From the NCBI GenBank assembly GCA_025345505.1, contig JANVCC010000018.1, positions 7,860,316 through 7,924,315 of the forward strand: a stretch of DNA of 64,000 nucleotides, read 5' to 3'. Below the pieces are notes generated by a model, which was not told the DNA's origin, did not search any database, and saw only the letters and a program-made list of their open reading frames with translations. The DNA comes from Todiramphus chloris collaris (taxonomy: Eukaryota; Chordata; Aves; Coraciiformes; Alcedinidae). Shown piece after piece: positions 49,001 to 62,477 of the stretch. The translations under genes were made by a program, and so were the position numbers. Numbering within the stretch: the first letter of the stretch is position 1; every line of letters begins with the position of its first letter.

Positions 49001-51569
49001 GATTCCAACAAGTACTCTAGGGGAGTAAAATAGCTGAATGTGTAGGACATTTAAACTCTAATATTGAATAAGCAGAACTTAAGTTATTTTTACAATCACT
49101 ATGGCTCACTTACTAGGATGCTTTCTACTAGCAATAAAATAAATGTTTTCCTGAAAAGAAGAAATATTACGTTTTGTATTGTCTGTAAATCATTGTGTAT
49201 CACATCATCTTTCTATCTGTCAATTCTCAGCATCTGTACAGATTAAGGACCATCAAACTACATACCTAAACTCACACTCTTTTTCCAAAATGAAAACATA
49301 GTTTGGGTTTTGGGTTTTGGTATTTTTTTTTGTTTTGTTATGCTATGTTTTTATTAAAATATATTTAGCTTAGATCAAATGCTATTCAACAAATGCAAGT
49401 CAGTGATTTTGCTGCTTTGTCATATAATTTATTCACTTCATTCTTGTAATATACAGACACCATGAGCAGAATACATTATTCAACAAATACCAACAATTAC
49501 TCTTGAATAATTTAGTTTATGAATATTTTATACTTGTGTTAAGACCAGCTCGATGTGTGGGAACTATTACCTGTGCATAGTCTTTTTTTTTTTTGCTGGA
49601 CCTTTATGAAAAGTTGATGCAAACCCAACAGCAGATATAGAACTTCTTTTGTAGACTTGCGGTACAGAGGAGGTAAAATGCATTATGATGCATTCTGAGT
49701 CTTGTAGAAAAAAATGTGATTGTATATCAAAGTATTATTATTTAATATATGCCTGGGTTTGATTGTAGTAAGTAATGAACAGTGACAAAGTACAGAATGA
49801 CCAATATCAAATGGGTGGGTGTTAAATATGACAGGAAACAGGAATAATAATGCAGCCCATTTGAAAAAGGAAAATAGATGAACTAAGGGAAAAAACTTGA
49901 AACAAGAACTCAAGAAAGCTCAAAATGTTAGGACTTAATGGGCTTAAGTTTGGTGATTTCTTTCTAAATAAAATACATGCAGATCTCCATGATTTGACTG
50001 CAGCTACATCTTCATCTCTCAAGTCAAAATATTCCATGTGAGATCAAGTCTTCTTGGCTCTTCCCAAATCACCCCTTTGAGGATTCAGATAATGCATTGA
50101 ATACAGAAGCATTCTCCAGATCTGGCAAAAGATTTGGTAGATATAGATGAACAGCCTAACCTGTGATCAGCTGATTACTTTGCTTATCCCAGAACAGCCA
50201 AGAAATTGTGTGCTACCTAACACCAGGAGCACATGTGCTTTTTAATAGGATCCCTCTCATGGTGTAACCTCACTGGAAACACATTCTCAGAGTCTAATGA
50301 TCCGATACACCTGGGAGCACACCTTGCAGACAACAGGACATGCATTCACATGGCAATCATGTAACTGGACACATCAGATGCCTGTCAATAAAATCTCCCC
50401 ATATTGTATGACTCACTGAGTAAAGTCTGACACTCTGGGTCTCTGTGATAGTAAAAGTCTTGCACACAAGAAATATGTAAATGAATTAACCTGGAAACCA
50501 ACACAGAATATTGTTAATCTAAGTTCTATGGCTTCATCACAAAATCTTCTTTTTTTTTCCACATGAATTGGTCAAATTCTTGCAGCACATACCATATGCT
50601 ACTGACTTGGTATCTCCTGATGGACCATTTATCATGTATCTTCCTTAAGAGTGCAGTGACTGTTGCATTAAATTGTTCAGTAAATGTGGACCTTCATCAA
50701 GGTGAGGCTGTCTTCCGTTTAAATAAAATGATTGTAACTGTTTGCTTTTGAGATTGTAATATCCTCTGTATCAGTTCTCCTGCAAGTACATAATTAACCT
50801 GTCATCCCACCCTGTGGTAATAAGTGTGATAGACGGGAAATATATTAGCAAAGAACCTATGTATGATATGCTTGCAAGCCCTATTTTATCCTTCAGCTAT
50901 TTTTCCCTTTCAATTAGCACTAAAGACACGGCAGACCTTAATGAATTAGCATACAGCTGCTATCAATACACATTATTTTTTCATTCTGAACTGATCATTC
51001 ATATGAATTGTAAAAGATCTGTACTCTGTATTCTGGAAAAGAAAAGAGCTTAAAATAAAGTGGACATTGACAATCCAGGACTTCCAATATTTGCAAGCAT
51101 TTCTTAAAAAATACGATGTAGCATGAACTGATAAGTAAGCAAATCCTGAAGGAGAAAGACTGGCAAAAACTTTGTCTCAAAAATATTAACATCAGAAAAA
51201 GAAAGTGTGGTAAATATGCACAAAAATCTATCTTTAAGATACTGTCACAACTACTGGAGAATAAACGAGATATTTAGTGGAATTCATGGTCTGAAGTTAT
51301 CTGAGTGATGTCAGTGTTTGTACCTCCTGTTTTTGTATGCTCTTCACCATTCAATGTCAAAAGAATGTACTCATTTATCTGAGTACTTTTCCACTCAATA
51401 AAATTTTAGAGGGTTCATTTTGGAGTATCCCTTTTAACAGTCAAGAAATGGCAGTAGAACTAAAGGTGGGGGTGGTAGTGGGTTTATCTTCTAAATCTTA
51501 AAGACTAACTCTCCCACCCTATAAGATTAGTGGAAACAATAAAAACAGCCAACTAAACAAAACAAATAT
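46061..51569. other. Unassigned AT-rich DNA
   Basis: No gene or repeat family is recognised in 5.5 kb. A somewhat GC-richer block at about 50000-50400 shows no motif I can name. Short frames are scattered with no splice context. Confidence 0.45.
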
Positions 51570-51885
51570 TCAGAGACTGGAAAACAAGTCTTATGATGTG
51601 AAGCTTAAAGAGCTCAATTTATTGAACAGAAAAGGCTGAGAGGTGCCTTGATCGCTGTGAATAGGTACAGACACAAAGAATGAATATGATACTGGAGATC
51701 TCTCAGCCTTGGAGACAAAGACCTACCAAGATCAAATGGCTAGAAATTGAAACTAGACAAATTCAACCTTGAAATATCACCATAACTGCATTTTTACAGT
51801 AAGGGTAATTAAATATTGGCCAATTCACCAGAGCTCTGAATTCCTAAAAGATTAGATGTCTTTCTAAAAAAGGGTGCTCTCATCT
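51570..51885 (+). mobile_element. Ancient CR1-type LINE 3' fragment, plus strand
   Basis: Landmarks of the amniote-age CR1 ORF2 end appear in order: GACTGGAAAACAAGTCTTATG, AAGCTTAAAGAGCTCAATTTATT, GAGAGGTGCCTTGATCGCTGTG, then TCAAATGGCTAGAAATTGAA. A GTAAGGGTAATTAAATATTGG segment and TAGATGTCTTTCTAAAAAAG follow. This type is common in turtles and crocodilians, so the copy is likely older than bird diversification. No intact frame remains. Confidence 0.8.
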
Positions 51886-54800
51886 GATTTCTCAGAAAAA
51901 ATTAAAAAAAAAAATTGCCTGAAAAACCCCCCAACAGAAAATCAGTCTTAAGATGGTAGCTTGTGAGTGGGAGTTCTATATATGCTACAGTATCCAATAT
52001 CTTCTAGTGATAGCAAAGAGAGTAGACACAAATTATGAGACACATGGTCGATTCATGTGGGTGTAGACCCACACTAGAATGGCTACACTACTGTAGAAAT
52101 AGTCCAGATAAATATAGACAGTTATACACACTGCATTATAAGCGTATGGATTTCCGTATCATAAAAAGCCTTTGCAAACTTTTCCAACGAAAGTGGAGAA
52201 TGTGTCTTCCACTCTGAGACCTGTTGACAGCATGATTACTTCTAATAAGTCCTGCCACTATGACTTGCAGAGCAGTTATTGAAATTGTGCCCTTCTACAT
52301 GAAATGCTGGTTGATTTTCTGTGTTGTTGCACACAGTAACAATTTAGTACATCAGATGGACTGAGTACTCTGTGAAACTGTACTAGTTCTTTTATGCCAC
52401 TCCAAGCTACACTTTATTCTCTCACATATATTTCAGTAAGGCAATAATTGTTTAGGCTTATTCTATAATAAAGGATAAATTTTAATACTTCTTTTAAATA
52501 GAGATGTTTTAGCTATTTCTGAGAGTATTTTCACAATTAAACAAAAATAAATACATCTCAAGAGCTTTCTAGAGGATAAATGTTGGATTTTGGAACACCT
52601 AATGAGTATGCATAGAAGTCATGTTTCTTTGAATGAGAGTTTGTATCATACAAATATGTACTACTTCATCCTTTGTAAAATTGTGCTGAATAAAGGAGAC
52701 ATTCCTAAATCTATCATCTTCACCTGTGTAACAGTAATTCTCACCTCTTTCCTTCTCTGCTTTCTAGACTGCAAGTGTAACTGAGCAGTCACACTAAACC
52801 AAGAGGAAACTGCTTAGTAAGATCTCCGTTCTGCACAGAGTACCAAAACTGTTTGTTTTCCACCAGAAACACATAATTCACATCACACTGAAAACTCTGA
52901 GACTGGTTCCCAGATGGAGCTGAGTGAAGACGCTGCAGTCCAGCCTTTCATGAGTGTTGTAAAAATGACCTTTCTAAATCTCAGCTGTACAGTATTACAG
53001 TATAAGAAAAAGATGAGTCTGAGAAAGACACAGACAGTGAAAGTATTCTGGACAAGGACTTCTATGAAACCACAGTCCCTCAAGAATTTGTATTGAAGTG
53101 ACTCTTTATGTAACAACTATGGAACTTGCTACTCCACAACAATAGATATTCTTAAGTTCAGGGAGCTGTGAGGACTATATTCTCTTAACTTGAACTGATC
53201 TTTCAATCATCAGATGGTTTATCTGGGAGAAGAATGATGAACAGATGAGCAGTTCATGTACATCCATCAAAATAAAAAAAAACGAATTACAGGAGACATA
53301 AATTTGGAGTATTCTAATCACAGATACAAGGCAGAGAAGGAAGAAAATAATGGATTATTTTTAGCTATTCCTATTGTTAAGATTTGCATTTGAAATTGCA
53401 TCAGGGGCAATCAAGGGTTTGCTTTTTGAAGTCTTTCCCAAATATGGCACGCTAGAGCAAATGGATGGATAACTCATGTGCCTTCATATGACACCTATTA
53501 TTTCACACATAATGTTTGTCCTCCAAGGTGATTTTATTTTTCATTTTATTAATCCTTATTAATATTAAAGAGAGAATAGTAAAATACTTTCTTTTTCTGG
53601 AATGTATAAATGCTATAACTAATCATTTCCCAACAATTATCATAAAACAGCAGTGACATTTTCAGCACTTCAAAATTATGCAAATTACTGAGTGGGTAAG
53701 TACAGTAGCTCTTTTCTCTATTAGAGCACTGCTGTTTAAAGTGGTATTGCGTGTCAAGGAGGTCAAGTTGTGAGTAGTTTGATTAGAATTATCCACACTC
53801 CACCCCCATGTCTCTGTGCTTCATGCAACTACATGGTACAGACACCCACTGTCCTTTATTAAATCACATTTGCATTTGAAAATTCATGGAGATGGGATAA
53901 AAAAACCAAAATACCCGAAGGAAAGTGGACAATCCAAGCCAGACAGACATTGTTTTTTTATTCCATAGCACCATCATTCAGTTTACAAGTATTAGGTCTC
54001 CATGCTTCCTGTTAAAGCATGAGGAAAAAAAAAAAAGGAAAGGAAGATTTGCAAATTAAATCTAGATTGGATTTTGAAGACAGAAGTTCATAAAGTTATA
54101 CAGTTATGGAGTTACTCATCTGAGGGGTGGTAGTGTTGAATGACAAAATTGCAAAGAGCAGACCACAGTCCTTTTCTGTTAATTCAGTTTTGGAATGATG
54201 TAAATTCATTTCCATTCACTTGGAGGTCAATTTCAAAGATAATGGACAGAAAGCACATCCACTGTTTTCCAGCTTAGCAGCCATAATACAGTAGTTCTTT
54301 TCAAATCCCCAAAGAGACAATGCCTTCCTTCACCCCTTTCCTTTCTATAGTGTCTTAGTTACCCAGCCTATGAACACTCACAGCAAAGCTGCTGCTCTAG
54401 ACTGCTCCACATCATCCTAGTCATGCTCATCCCACTTGGGTTTCTCCCATCTGTTTTCTGGAGTGTTTGTTTGCTTGTTTTAAAACCATCTGCCATCTGG
54501 TACCTTTGTCTTCAGCTCCATCTCTGCTGATGCCCTGGAAGAAAACTTGAACTCTTGAGCTCACAGCACAACATTGGTGCTTCAGGCACTTGCTGTTGAA
54601 CCTCGTGATCAAAGCCTTGCATGTACGAGTGTGCACACAACATATAGTGCAGCTTTCCTCAGAGGTACCAACAAGAGGAATTAAAGTGGTGCTGGCATGA
54701 GGTTGTACCTGAGGGAAAAAGCTCTGCTCATCAACATCACTCTTTGGCTCAAGCAGATCCTGTTCCTGGCTTTGGAGTTACATCTGCACAAAGACTTTGT

Positions 54801-57422
54801 GCAGACTCTCACTAACACTCACTGTGCAGCACAGGCATACCTTTAAATTGTATACTATCAGAGACAGCATTTCTATCTTAATCTGTTTATAGGATCCAGT
54901 ACTACAGATCCATTCAAGAGACCTTTTAGTTGACTATAATATCAAGTCTACATACAATTAGCAAAGCAAGTCAAACATTAAAGAGGCTGGTTCTTCATTC
55001 TTTGAAAGCTAACTACTGGTTGCTTTTCCTGTCCTTCTAAGCCAGTTAAGTGGAAATATCACCCCCTTGAACAATCTACATATGAAGGCTTTTAACACTG
55101 CCCAGTGCACATTCCTGTTGTCTCTCTCTCAATGTCTCATTGAGATACTCAATTCTAATAGCTAAAAGATCTAATTTATTTTCTAGCAGTTGGACAGATT
55201 GATTTTTTAAAGTTTTTCAATAGAAGAAATAAAGCCAACTATACTCTTATCTTTTATTTTCAATTTAGGCTCAGAAATTAAAATTTCTACCATATAATTG
55301 AACCTAAATTATCTACAACTTCTTATTTCATTTAATTCTGTGTAACCATACTGTGAATATAAAACCAAGGCTAGGATCAAGTACAAGTCACCTATTATCA
55401 ATGAATAGAACATTTTACTACACTGAAGTATTTTCCTCCATTTTATCTTCTTTTCCAAATTATTCACGGTCACAATGGACTTCCATACAGTTTGTTCAAG
55501 AAAAATGAAACATCTCTCCTTCCAAAGTAATGCTGTAGTGTTCATTGCCAGTTCATGCAAGCAGGAAGCAAGCTATAGCATAAGAGCTTTTCCTATGTAT
55601 GAAAAAGTACTAGTTCATTCAAGAAAAGTGAATATAAACAGAAAATTAATTTACACTTTTTTTATAGAAATGTGCAATACATTCTAATAATTTTGGAGTG
55701 TTCTTTTACTTCATTTTTCCTTCTTCCATGTTGAATATCAAATTCTGTAATACAAGCCCCAGCCTGAACACTGGTATATTATATTCTTAAGGAAGAATGT
55801 GACTTATTTGCATATTCTTTTGTGTGTTTTGTGTTATCCCACGAACTTATTGAAATAGTTGATCTCTGCCTTGCAGTCATTTACTGCCCTCGCCGCCTCC
55901 AAAACCTTGACTACAGAACTTGAACTTGATAGTGAGATACAAAGACAACATATAGTAACAACTGAAATCCACAAAAGAACATGAAGGTGAGTTTATGCAA
56001 GTGAATGTAACAGTGTCAGGGCTCAGACACCAGACAGCTCAGTCATCCACACTGTTAAGCTGTTAAATAGCTCTTAGCACACTTTTGTCTGGGGACAAGT
56101 TAGCACTCTCCCAAGGAGTTCGCAGGGATGCTCAGGGGTCAGAACCAAAGAAAGGAAATTCCCATTCGACAGCTGAGATGCACCCCCCTGGCTTTGAAAG
56201 ATAAGTGTTTAGTAGGATGTATGTGGTTAGACAGTGCCAGATGGCCTCAGGGTAGAAAAAATTGTTGCCCTGACTATTCAATTTCCTGGTATAGATGCTG
56301 TCTCATGCTCCTGCCTGTTTCCAGAGACAAAGTCTGTACTTTTCCCTATCATAAGGAAACACCACTGCTGTTGATGACATTTGTGTTATGTGTGAAATTG
56401 GCAGGATATAAACAAATAGGAAAACAACAGAAGGTATTGTCCAGGCTCCATCACTTGAACAGCTGGTTCAAAGCAAAAAATGCATTGTGAATAAAGAACT
56501 TCTGAAACTAGAGATATGGAGGCTTGTCTACCCCTTGCAGACAGTTTTTTGAATCCCATGCAGGCAGAATTGTCATGTTCTGAACAATACAAACAAAGTG
56601 ATTTCTTTATTCATCTAGTTTCCATCCACAAGAGTATGCACTCCATGTTACATTACAGGCATGAGACACCTGTACTTTAACCACACCTTGATGCAGCATC
56701 CATCTATGTCCATTGGTTGCACTGGAAGCAAGGTTATGGCAAGCCTCTGTGTAGGCACCACAAAAGATAAGACAATAATATTGTTGCTAATATTAGACAT
56801 ACTTTAAGACATCATAATACAGCTGCAATAATCAATGGAGAGAGTGAGAAAGACTTGAAAGTGTATCCACCACAAAACAGAGCCAAAGAAGAAATGATCA
56901 AGAGAAAATTTATACATAAACCTCACACCTTAAGAGTAGGTACTTAACTATGGGGGCTGCTGGGAGTGTTCTACATGCTTAAGCATTTAATCTGCTTTGT
57001 CTGGGTTTTTTTTCCACACAAAAGTCTACCACCGCTCTTCTTTTTTTGCACAATGATAAAAGCATTTTTTGCAGAAATACACCAGTTCAGATCTTCTCTG
57101 AGAACACTTGAGTTTTCATGCCCTATATTGCAGTAGGCAGAAATGCTCTCACACAGTTAATTTCTAACTTGTGTTTGAGATTTCCTGGAGTTTATAAACA
57201 AATGTGAGTGATTTAGGTTTTAAGTTCCCAGCTTGCAAGGTGTTTGTGTTCTCTTCAGGTAAGCAGAACCCATAGCACTTGGACTTAGACTGAAAGAGTA
57301 TTTTACTGAATCAGAGTTATAGTAGCTCTGACAAAGTTGTTTGTTCAGTCTGCAGAAGTCCAACACTGATAAAGAGATTTAAAACAACAAGTGCATTTTT
57401 TTTTAATGTTCAACATTTAGTC
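51886..57422. other. Unassigned DNA
   Basis: Two slightly GC-richer blocks stand out, 54360-54840 (with a 69-codon minus-strand frame at 54427-54636) and 55990-56490 (with a 120-codon plus-strand frame at 56128-56490). Neither shows a domain, a splice pair or a repeat landmark. The rest is AT-rich with nothing recognised. Confidence 0.4.
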
Positions 57423-57550
57423 AAGGAAAAAAGAAAGAAAAAGAAGAAAAAAAGGAGAAAAAAAAAAGAAAGAGAAAAGAAGGAGACAGAGAAGGAGGAG
57501 AAGGAGAAGGAGAAGTAGAAGGAGGAGGAGGAGGAGAAGGAGGAGAAAGG
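57423..57550 (+). repeat. 128-bp polypurine tract (A/G microsatellite)
   Basis: The tract is all purine except one C (57487) and one T (57516). It moves from A-rich (GAAA) units at the left to GGA/GAGAAG units at the right. Such tracts can form triple-helix (H-DNA) structures and are prone to slippage. Confidence 0.95.
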
Positions 57551-60500
57551 TCCTTTAATTTCAACACATGCAAGTTGGTCTTAAGAACCTAGACCCTCAC
57601 TAATTTTCTAAAACATTGAACCTGCCCACCTACCCTGAAATGCTGCCTGCCTCCAAGCACTGAAATTTGAACATGCATTAGCCATGCTCTGAAATTCGTT
57701 TGCATATACACATGTGTAGAAACACCAGTTTCGGAAATAAACCCACTTAATTCTTAGAGTGAATCTGAGGCCTCACCTGCACTGAAATTTAAAGGGTCAA
57801 AATAAAAGGGCTGAGCATTCACATGTGGTTATCCGTGCTGTGAAATGAGGAGGAACTGGGCAGGTTTGATCCATATGCATAAGAACACAGGAGAGAGGAA
57901 ACTCTGGAGCACCACACTGCCTCTTTCTGCAGAAAGTAATGTTCCTTCTCTTACCTCTCACTTGGTGGTCTGAGCACCCTGACAGATATGGGACATATGC
58001 CTGAGCTGAGGGAACTGGACACCCTCACAGTCCTTAGGCAAAAGTTGACAAGAGAGTGATGAGTGGTCGGCGCTGACATCCTGTCCTTTTTTAAGGGAAC
58101 CTTCCTGTTAGGGGTTATCAGTAGAAGGTAGCTCACATTTCTTGCTATTTCCTTGTACTGTGAGAAGAAAAATTGTGCTTAATTTAAGCAGACTGAATCA
58201 CCCTATAGCTTTCTTCATGGACTTTATTTGGAATGTAGATTCCTATTGACTCAATGAAGATGAAGCACCACCTTATCTAGCTGCCTAGGTTACATATAAA
58301 CCAAGGATTTCTGCTTACTGCAGACCATATGGCAAAATTCAATTTCTTTTGAACTGTGTTCCTTTGAACTAGCTTGCCTCTTAACCTCACTGATGTTATG
58401 ACTGAAACTTGAAAGCTAACCCTCCTTTTTTGCTCCCAAAAGAACAGGGAAAAAAAGTACTTCACCAGGTCACCTCTTCACTAAATTCTTTTAGTCTGTT
58501 TTAGTTTCTATCTGTCAAAAGCACATAAACTTCATGTACCAAAAAAGAGGAAAACTAGAAACTCCCTTCAGCATTTTGCTAAAATTTTTATCATTTAAAA
58601 GCTTCACACTACTCTGAATGGTCTTGTATCCAATTCACTTTTGAGTGGGATGATATATTACTATACTTCTCAGTGTACTGGTGACCGAAATCTGAAAGCT
58701 TTGCAGAAAAATGTCTAAAATAATATTAAAGAAAATATTCATCCCATTTACTGCACGTCCAGAGTCTGTCTCAGTGAGTTTTTCTCCATTCTGAGTCCTT
58801 TAAGCTTCACAAGACTAAAGAATTTGTCTTAAAAAATAGTATTACTTTGATAGATCATTGACATACAACATCAAGTTTACAAATCACTGGACTTTTATCT
58901 TTCTTACGACATCCTGAATGGTTTTAATCCACAGCCAAGTTCATACATGTCATCACTGCTCAAACTTTCTTCACAGCTTTGCAAAGTTACAACATCTCGT
59001 GCAGACATTCGCCTTTGTAATGTGGATATGAAACAGTGCTCACCTGAAATTATCTCTGTACCTAGCACAATGGCATTAACAGCAAGTCAACCCATAAAGC
59101 TGGGGAAAGGTAGGGGTTTTTTTCCTACCAATGGAATGCAAAGACATCTTAATCATACTAATATTGTGCCATTACAACTCATTGGGCTTCAACAGAGATC
59201 CTCCTGAATTACTTCAGATAGATTAAACTTGAGTCTCTAAATCTTATATTTATGGACTATCACTCATCCACCAATCTTAAAGCACTTCAGGAACATTAGT
59301 TTAAGCTCCGGAATCTCTCCTCTGATGGTTTCCCAAGTGGAAAATAAATTATAGTACAACTGGTTCATGAACATGTAAATTGGCACCTGGGAATATTCCC
59401 CAAATCTGGGCAAGTTCACAGAGCAAATCAGCAGCAGGGGCAGATACAGAACCAAATGTCCCACCTGCTCTCTTGGGCTCTGGTACTAGACATTATATTC
59501 TCATTTGGAACAATGGATTTAAACTCTTATAGATTATTACTTTTAGCTTAAACTCTTTCTTACCTCGACTCGCTGCTGAGTTCTCAATTGGGCCATTTAA
59601 CTTAAGTGCCTGTTCTAGTAATTCATTCCATTGAAACAGAAATCAGACTACACTACCCAGAACACACTTAAGCCTTCTACAACCCATCTCAGTCAGAGAG
59701 GTAGGCTGCCAATCTTCTCTGTACAGAGTTTCCTACTAAAACCAACTGGGAGTTCCATGTTAAAATTCATGAATACATCTTTTTATACAAACCCAACAGC
59801 CAGTATCTGAATTATCGTGTAATTTACTTAGGCAAGCACTAACTTATGCATGTTGAGTTAGATATTTCATTAGCCAGGGCTAATTCCTAGGATGGTACTA
59901 GAAAGCTGCTTAAATTCTTTCTCTGTCTGTGTAGTGTTCTTCTGTAAAAACACAGATCTTCTTTTCTTTGGTTGCTGGACATCCTTGCTATTTGAAATAA
60001 TCTGGCCATGTGGAGCATGGGTTCCTTTATGTGTGTGGTTCCTAGTCATATGAAGACAGTTAATTTATGCATAAGCAAGGTACTCAATTCTGTAAACTAA
60101 TATTAGGGGATTAAAAAAACCAAACCCCAACAAAATTCCCAGGATAGCTTAATGCTGGTTTTACTAAAGTCTTAAGAAAATAGGTTACTTTTTGTCATTG
60201 CTACCACTGAAGGAAGTTCGGAGCTGTGAGAGGTGGTAGGTGCTGCTGGGAAAGCTTCATTTAAAGATGTTACATAGGTGGTCCCTCAAGGCAAAATCAC
60301 AGTCCTACTTTCCCTATGGAGGCAATGGAATCAGCAAAACTGTTTCTGAAGTATTTTTCCCCAGCTATTCCTTTCACCACTTCTGCTTCATCTGCTGCTG
60401 TGGCATGAACATGAATCAGTACCAGCTCTTTGTCCTGAGAGCAGTAAACTTAAATTTTACCTATACTGTCTTGAACTGACTCTGAGCACACACCTTTGCT

Positions 60501-61317
60501 TTGTAAATTCAGCAGGCAGTCAAGGAATATTCATGCCTTACTAGTTCACAGTCTTGCAGATACTTGAATGCCCCAAACACTCATGTAGAAATGTGTGCAT
60601 TTACAAGACCTGAGCTCTATAAGAATAAACATAATCAAATTCAGACAGCATTTGCTTGCCAATTACTGGCAGATTTGCACCATTTATGGTCAGTCTGTTA
60701 TTACACAGCACTACAAATTGAATTTGTTACAGAAAATGTTAGGAAGGAAGGATCTTTGGCTTCAATTTATCCAGAACAAATGGGCAAATGGAAAAAATCA
60801 AATCTGAATTTGTAGTTACAAGGCAATTTGGCCAAATGTTAGGCTATACTGTCCTATCTGTGGAACAAAACATGATCCAAACTATCTCAGTGCACTGAGA
60901 TTACATAATTTGATAATAACATCTAGCACTGTGGTGGCACAAGAATCATGGTGTTCAGGATGTTCTTGAATTTTGTTTAAAAGACCTTTTTCTTTTATTC
61001 TAACTATGTTTGTTGATTTAGATCTCACAATTATGATTTAAAAATTAAAGAAGCTGTCCAAAATGGGAGGAAAGATGCCTATGGTATAGCTGATTTGCCA
61101 GCTGCCTTGTACCAATGTTCAACACATTTTCCTCCTCCAGGAGATTTTATCTTGAAAGACTATGCAAACAGACAGACAAACAAACACATACATACACATG
61201 CAGAGTTAAACTGTATTTTAAAATAAGTAGGGAATAAGAATACCCAGTGAATAGTGTGGCATTTGCATTACAATTCATGCAAGCAATTTCATTAGTGGGA
61301 AGGAAGGTAGGTTTATC
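57551..61317. other. Unassigned DNA with one weak exon candidate
   Basis: No gene or repeat family is recognised apart from the weak candidate at 58935-59109. A short CA/GACA/AACA-rich patch lies near 61175-61200. Confidence 0.4.
58935..59109 (+). other. Weak candidate exon
   Basis: A pyrimidine-rich stretch ends in TTAATCCACAG (AG at 58933-58934). The following 175 bp stay open in one frame up to GGAAAG|GTAGGG (GT at 59110). The frame encodes about 58 residues rich in serine and threonine with three cysteines. No family was recognised and chance is a strong alternative. Confidence 0.12.
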
Positions 61318-61441
61318 ACTTCTCCTCTCTAGACTAAACAGTCCCAGTTCTCTCAGCCTTCCACATTTGAGAGATGCTCCAGGTCCTTATCTGTCTTCAT
61401 GGCCCATTGCTGGGCTCTCTCTAGTAGTTCCATACATCTTC
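61318..61441 (-). mobile_element. CR1 LINE internal fragment, minus strand
   Basis: Antisense CR1 landmarks CTCTAGACTAAACAGTCCCA, GTTCTCTCAGCCTTCC, GAGAGATGCTCCAGGTCCTT and CTGGGCTCTCTCTAGTAGTT occur in order. The 3' tail is missing, so this is an internal piece cut on both sides. Confidence 0.85.
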
Positions 61442-61734
61442 ATACCAGATAGAGGAGAAATTCTCAGCACAAAAATATTGTTGGCACCTGCAAAGAGGAC
61501 ATATCCCACTGCAAAACTGGAATGGGTATTCAGATCTCTTGTATAGGATTCATCTCACCCCACTTCATGGATAAGATCCTCTTTAAACTAATGACACCTA
61601 AATTCAAGTCCATCTGGAATGATCTAAATGCGTGCTGAGAGGTGGAATTCAATGGCTCAAACACAGTTGTCTAGAGATGCTCTAGGTTACCCCACCTAAC
61701 TCCAGCTATTAATAGCTCAAGAAGGGGATTTCCT

Positions 61735-62477
61735 TTAGCTTGTCATATCTAGTGTGGATGTCTTCCTTGAATTCTTTGGCGTAGTCACAGGTGTAGCTGT
61801 GTGACTAACGGAAGCAAGCCCTTGCTCTCCACTAACTGTAATGGGATTACAATGTGCCTGTAGGTGATTTAATCTCAGATTGAATCTTTCCACCGCTGAA
61901 ATCAGCAGTGAAGATGTTTGCATTAAAGCTGGTTGGTTACTCAAGCTATCCTGCAGTTTTTTCTTAGTAGTCACTGGAGAAAATGAGGACATTCTAGGAT
62001 AATATATATATAATATAATATATAATTTGTCTGATATTTCTCATGAAGTGACTCCTCCCTCCCTTAAAAGAAGACTTTCCTGTTTTGTCAGAGAGATTCT
62101 GTCCTTTATTTCCTGCTGCAGTACTTCAGTGTGCATGTTAGCATCCACTTTGCAAAACCATAGTTGCCAACTTTGGTTTTTCCAGGATTTACTCATCCAC
62201 ACATTTCACCAGGACTTCTAGGTGCACACACAGCACCTGCTTCTTGATTCTGCAGTAAGATGATCTTCTCCATGTGTCTCAGTGAATTGTAGAAGGCTGT
62301 TGCCACCCTCTGGGCAGTCACAGGATAGTGTTTGAAAGAAGGTCAGCTCCCAGTTGTTCAGGTAAGACATGTCAAAGCAGTGTAAATGAAGGTCATCCAA
62401 AGTAATGGAGACAATAGACTGGAAAATCAGCAGAAATATAACCCTGTTCCAATCTGTATTGTCTGTGAGTTGAAAAG
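61735..62477 (-). other. Coding-like block of unknown identity (possible exon or decayed gene)
   Basis: On the minus strand, CCCTTTTTCTCATTACAG (AG at 62479-62478) precedes a frame open from 62475 to a stop at 62218, about 85 codons. It includes DNTDWNRVIFLL and LHCFDMSYLNNWELTFFQ. A donor-like CAG|GTGCTG lies near 62236. After a stop and frame changes, coding-like pieces follow at about 62060-62190. An 85-codon frame starts at 61992, with a segment like SSLLISAVERFNLRLNHLQ, and ends at 61735. An AT microsatellite (about 62000-62026) separates the parts. The run on one strand suggests either an exon with flanking sequence or a decayed retrocopy. No family was recognised, and chance frames remain possible. 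Confidence 0.22.
62000..62026. repeat. AT microsatellite
   Basis: Alternating AT with TAAT interruptions. It lies inside the coding-like block of 61735-62477. Confidence 0.9.

Noticed and set aside
49300-49322. GGGTTTT-like units resembling telomeric repeats
   Set aside because: Only two or three units, not the vertebrate TTAGGG type, and followed by a plain T run.
56128-56490. 120-codon plus-strand open frame
   Set aside because: No recognisable domain or splice signals. The higher GC of the block makes longer chance frames more likely.
61600-61700. Sequence with GAATTCCACCTCT-like and TTTAGGTG-like pieces that recalls an old amniote repeat
   Set aside because: The similarity is too loose to name a family without a database search.
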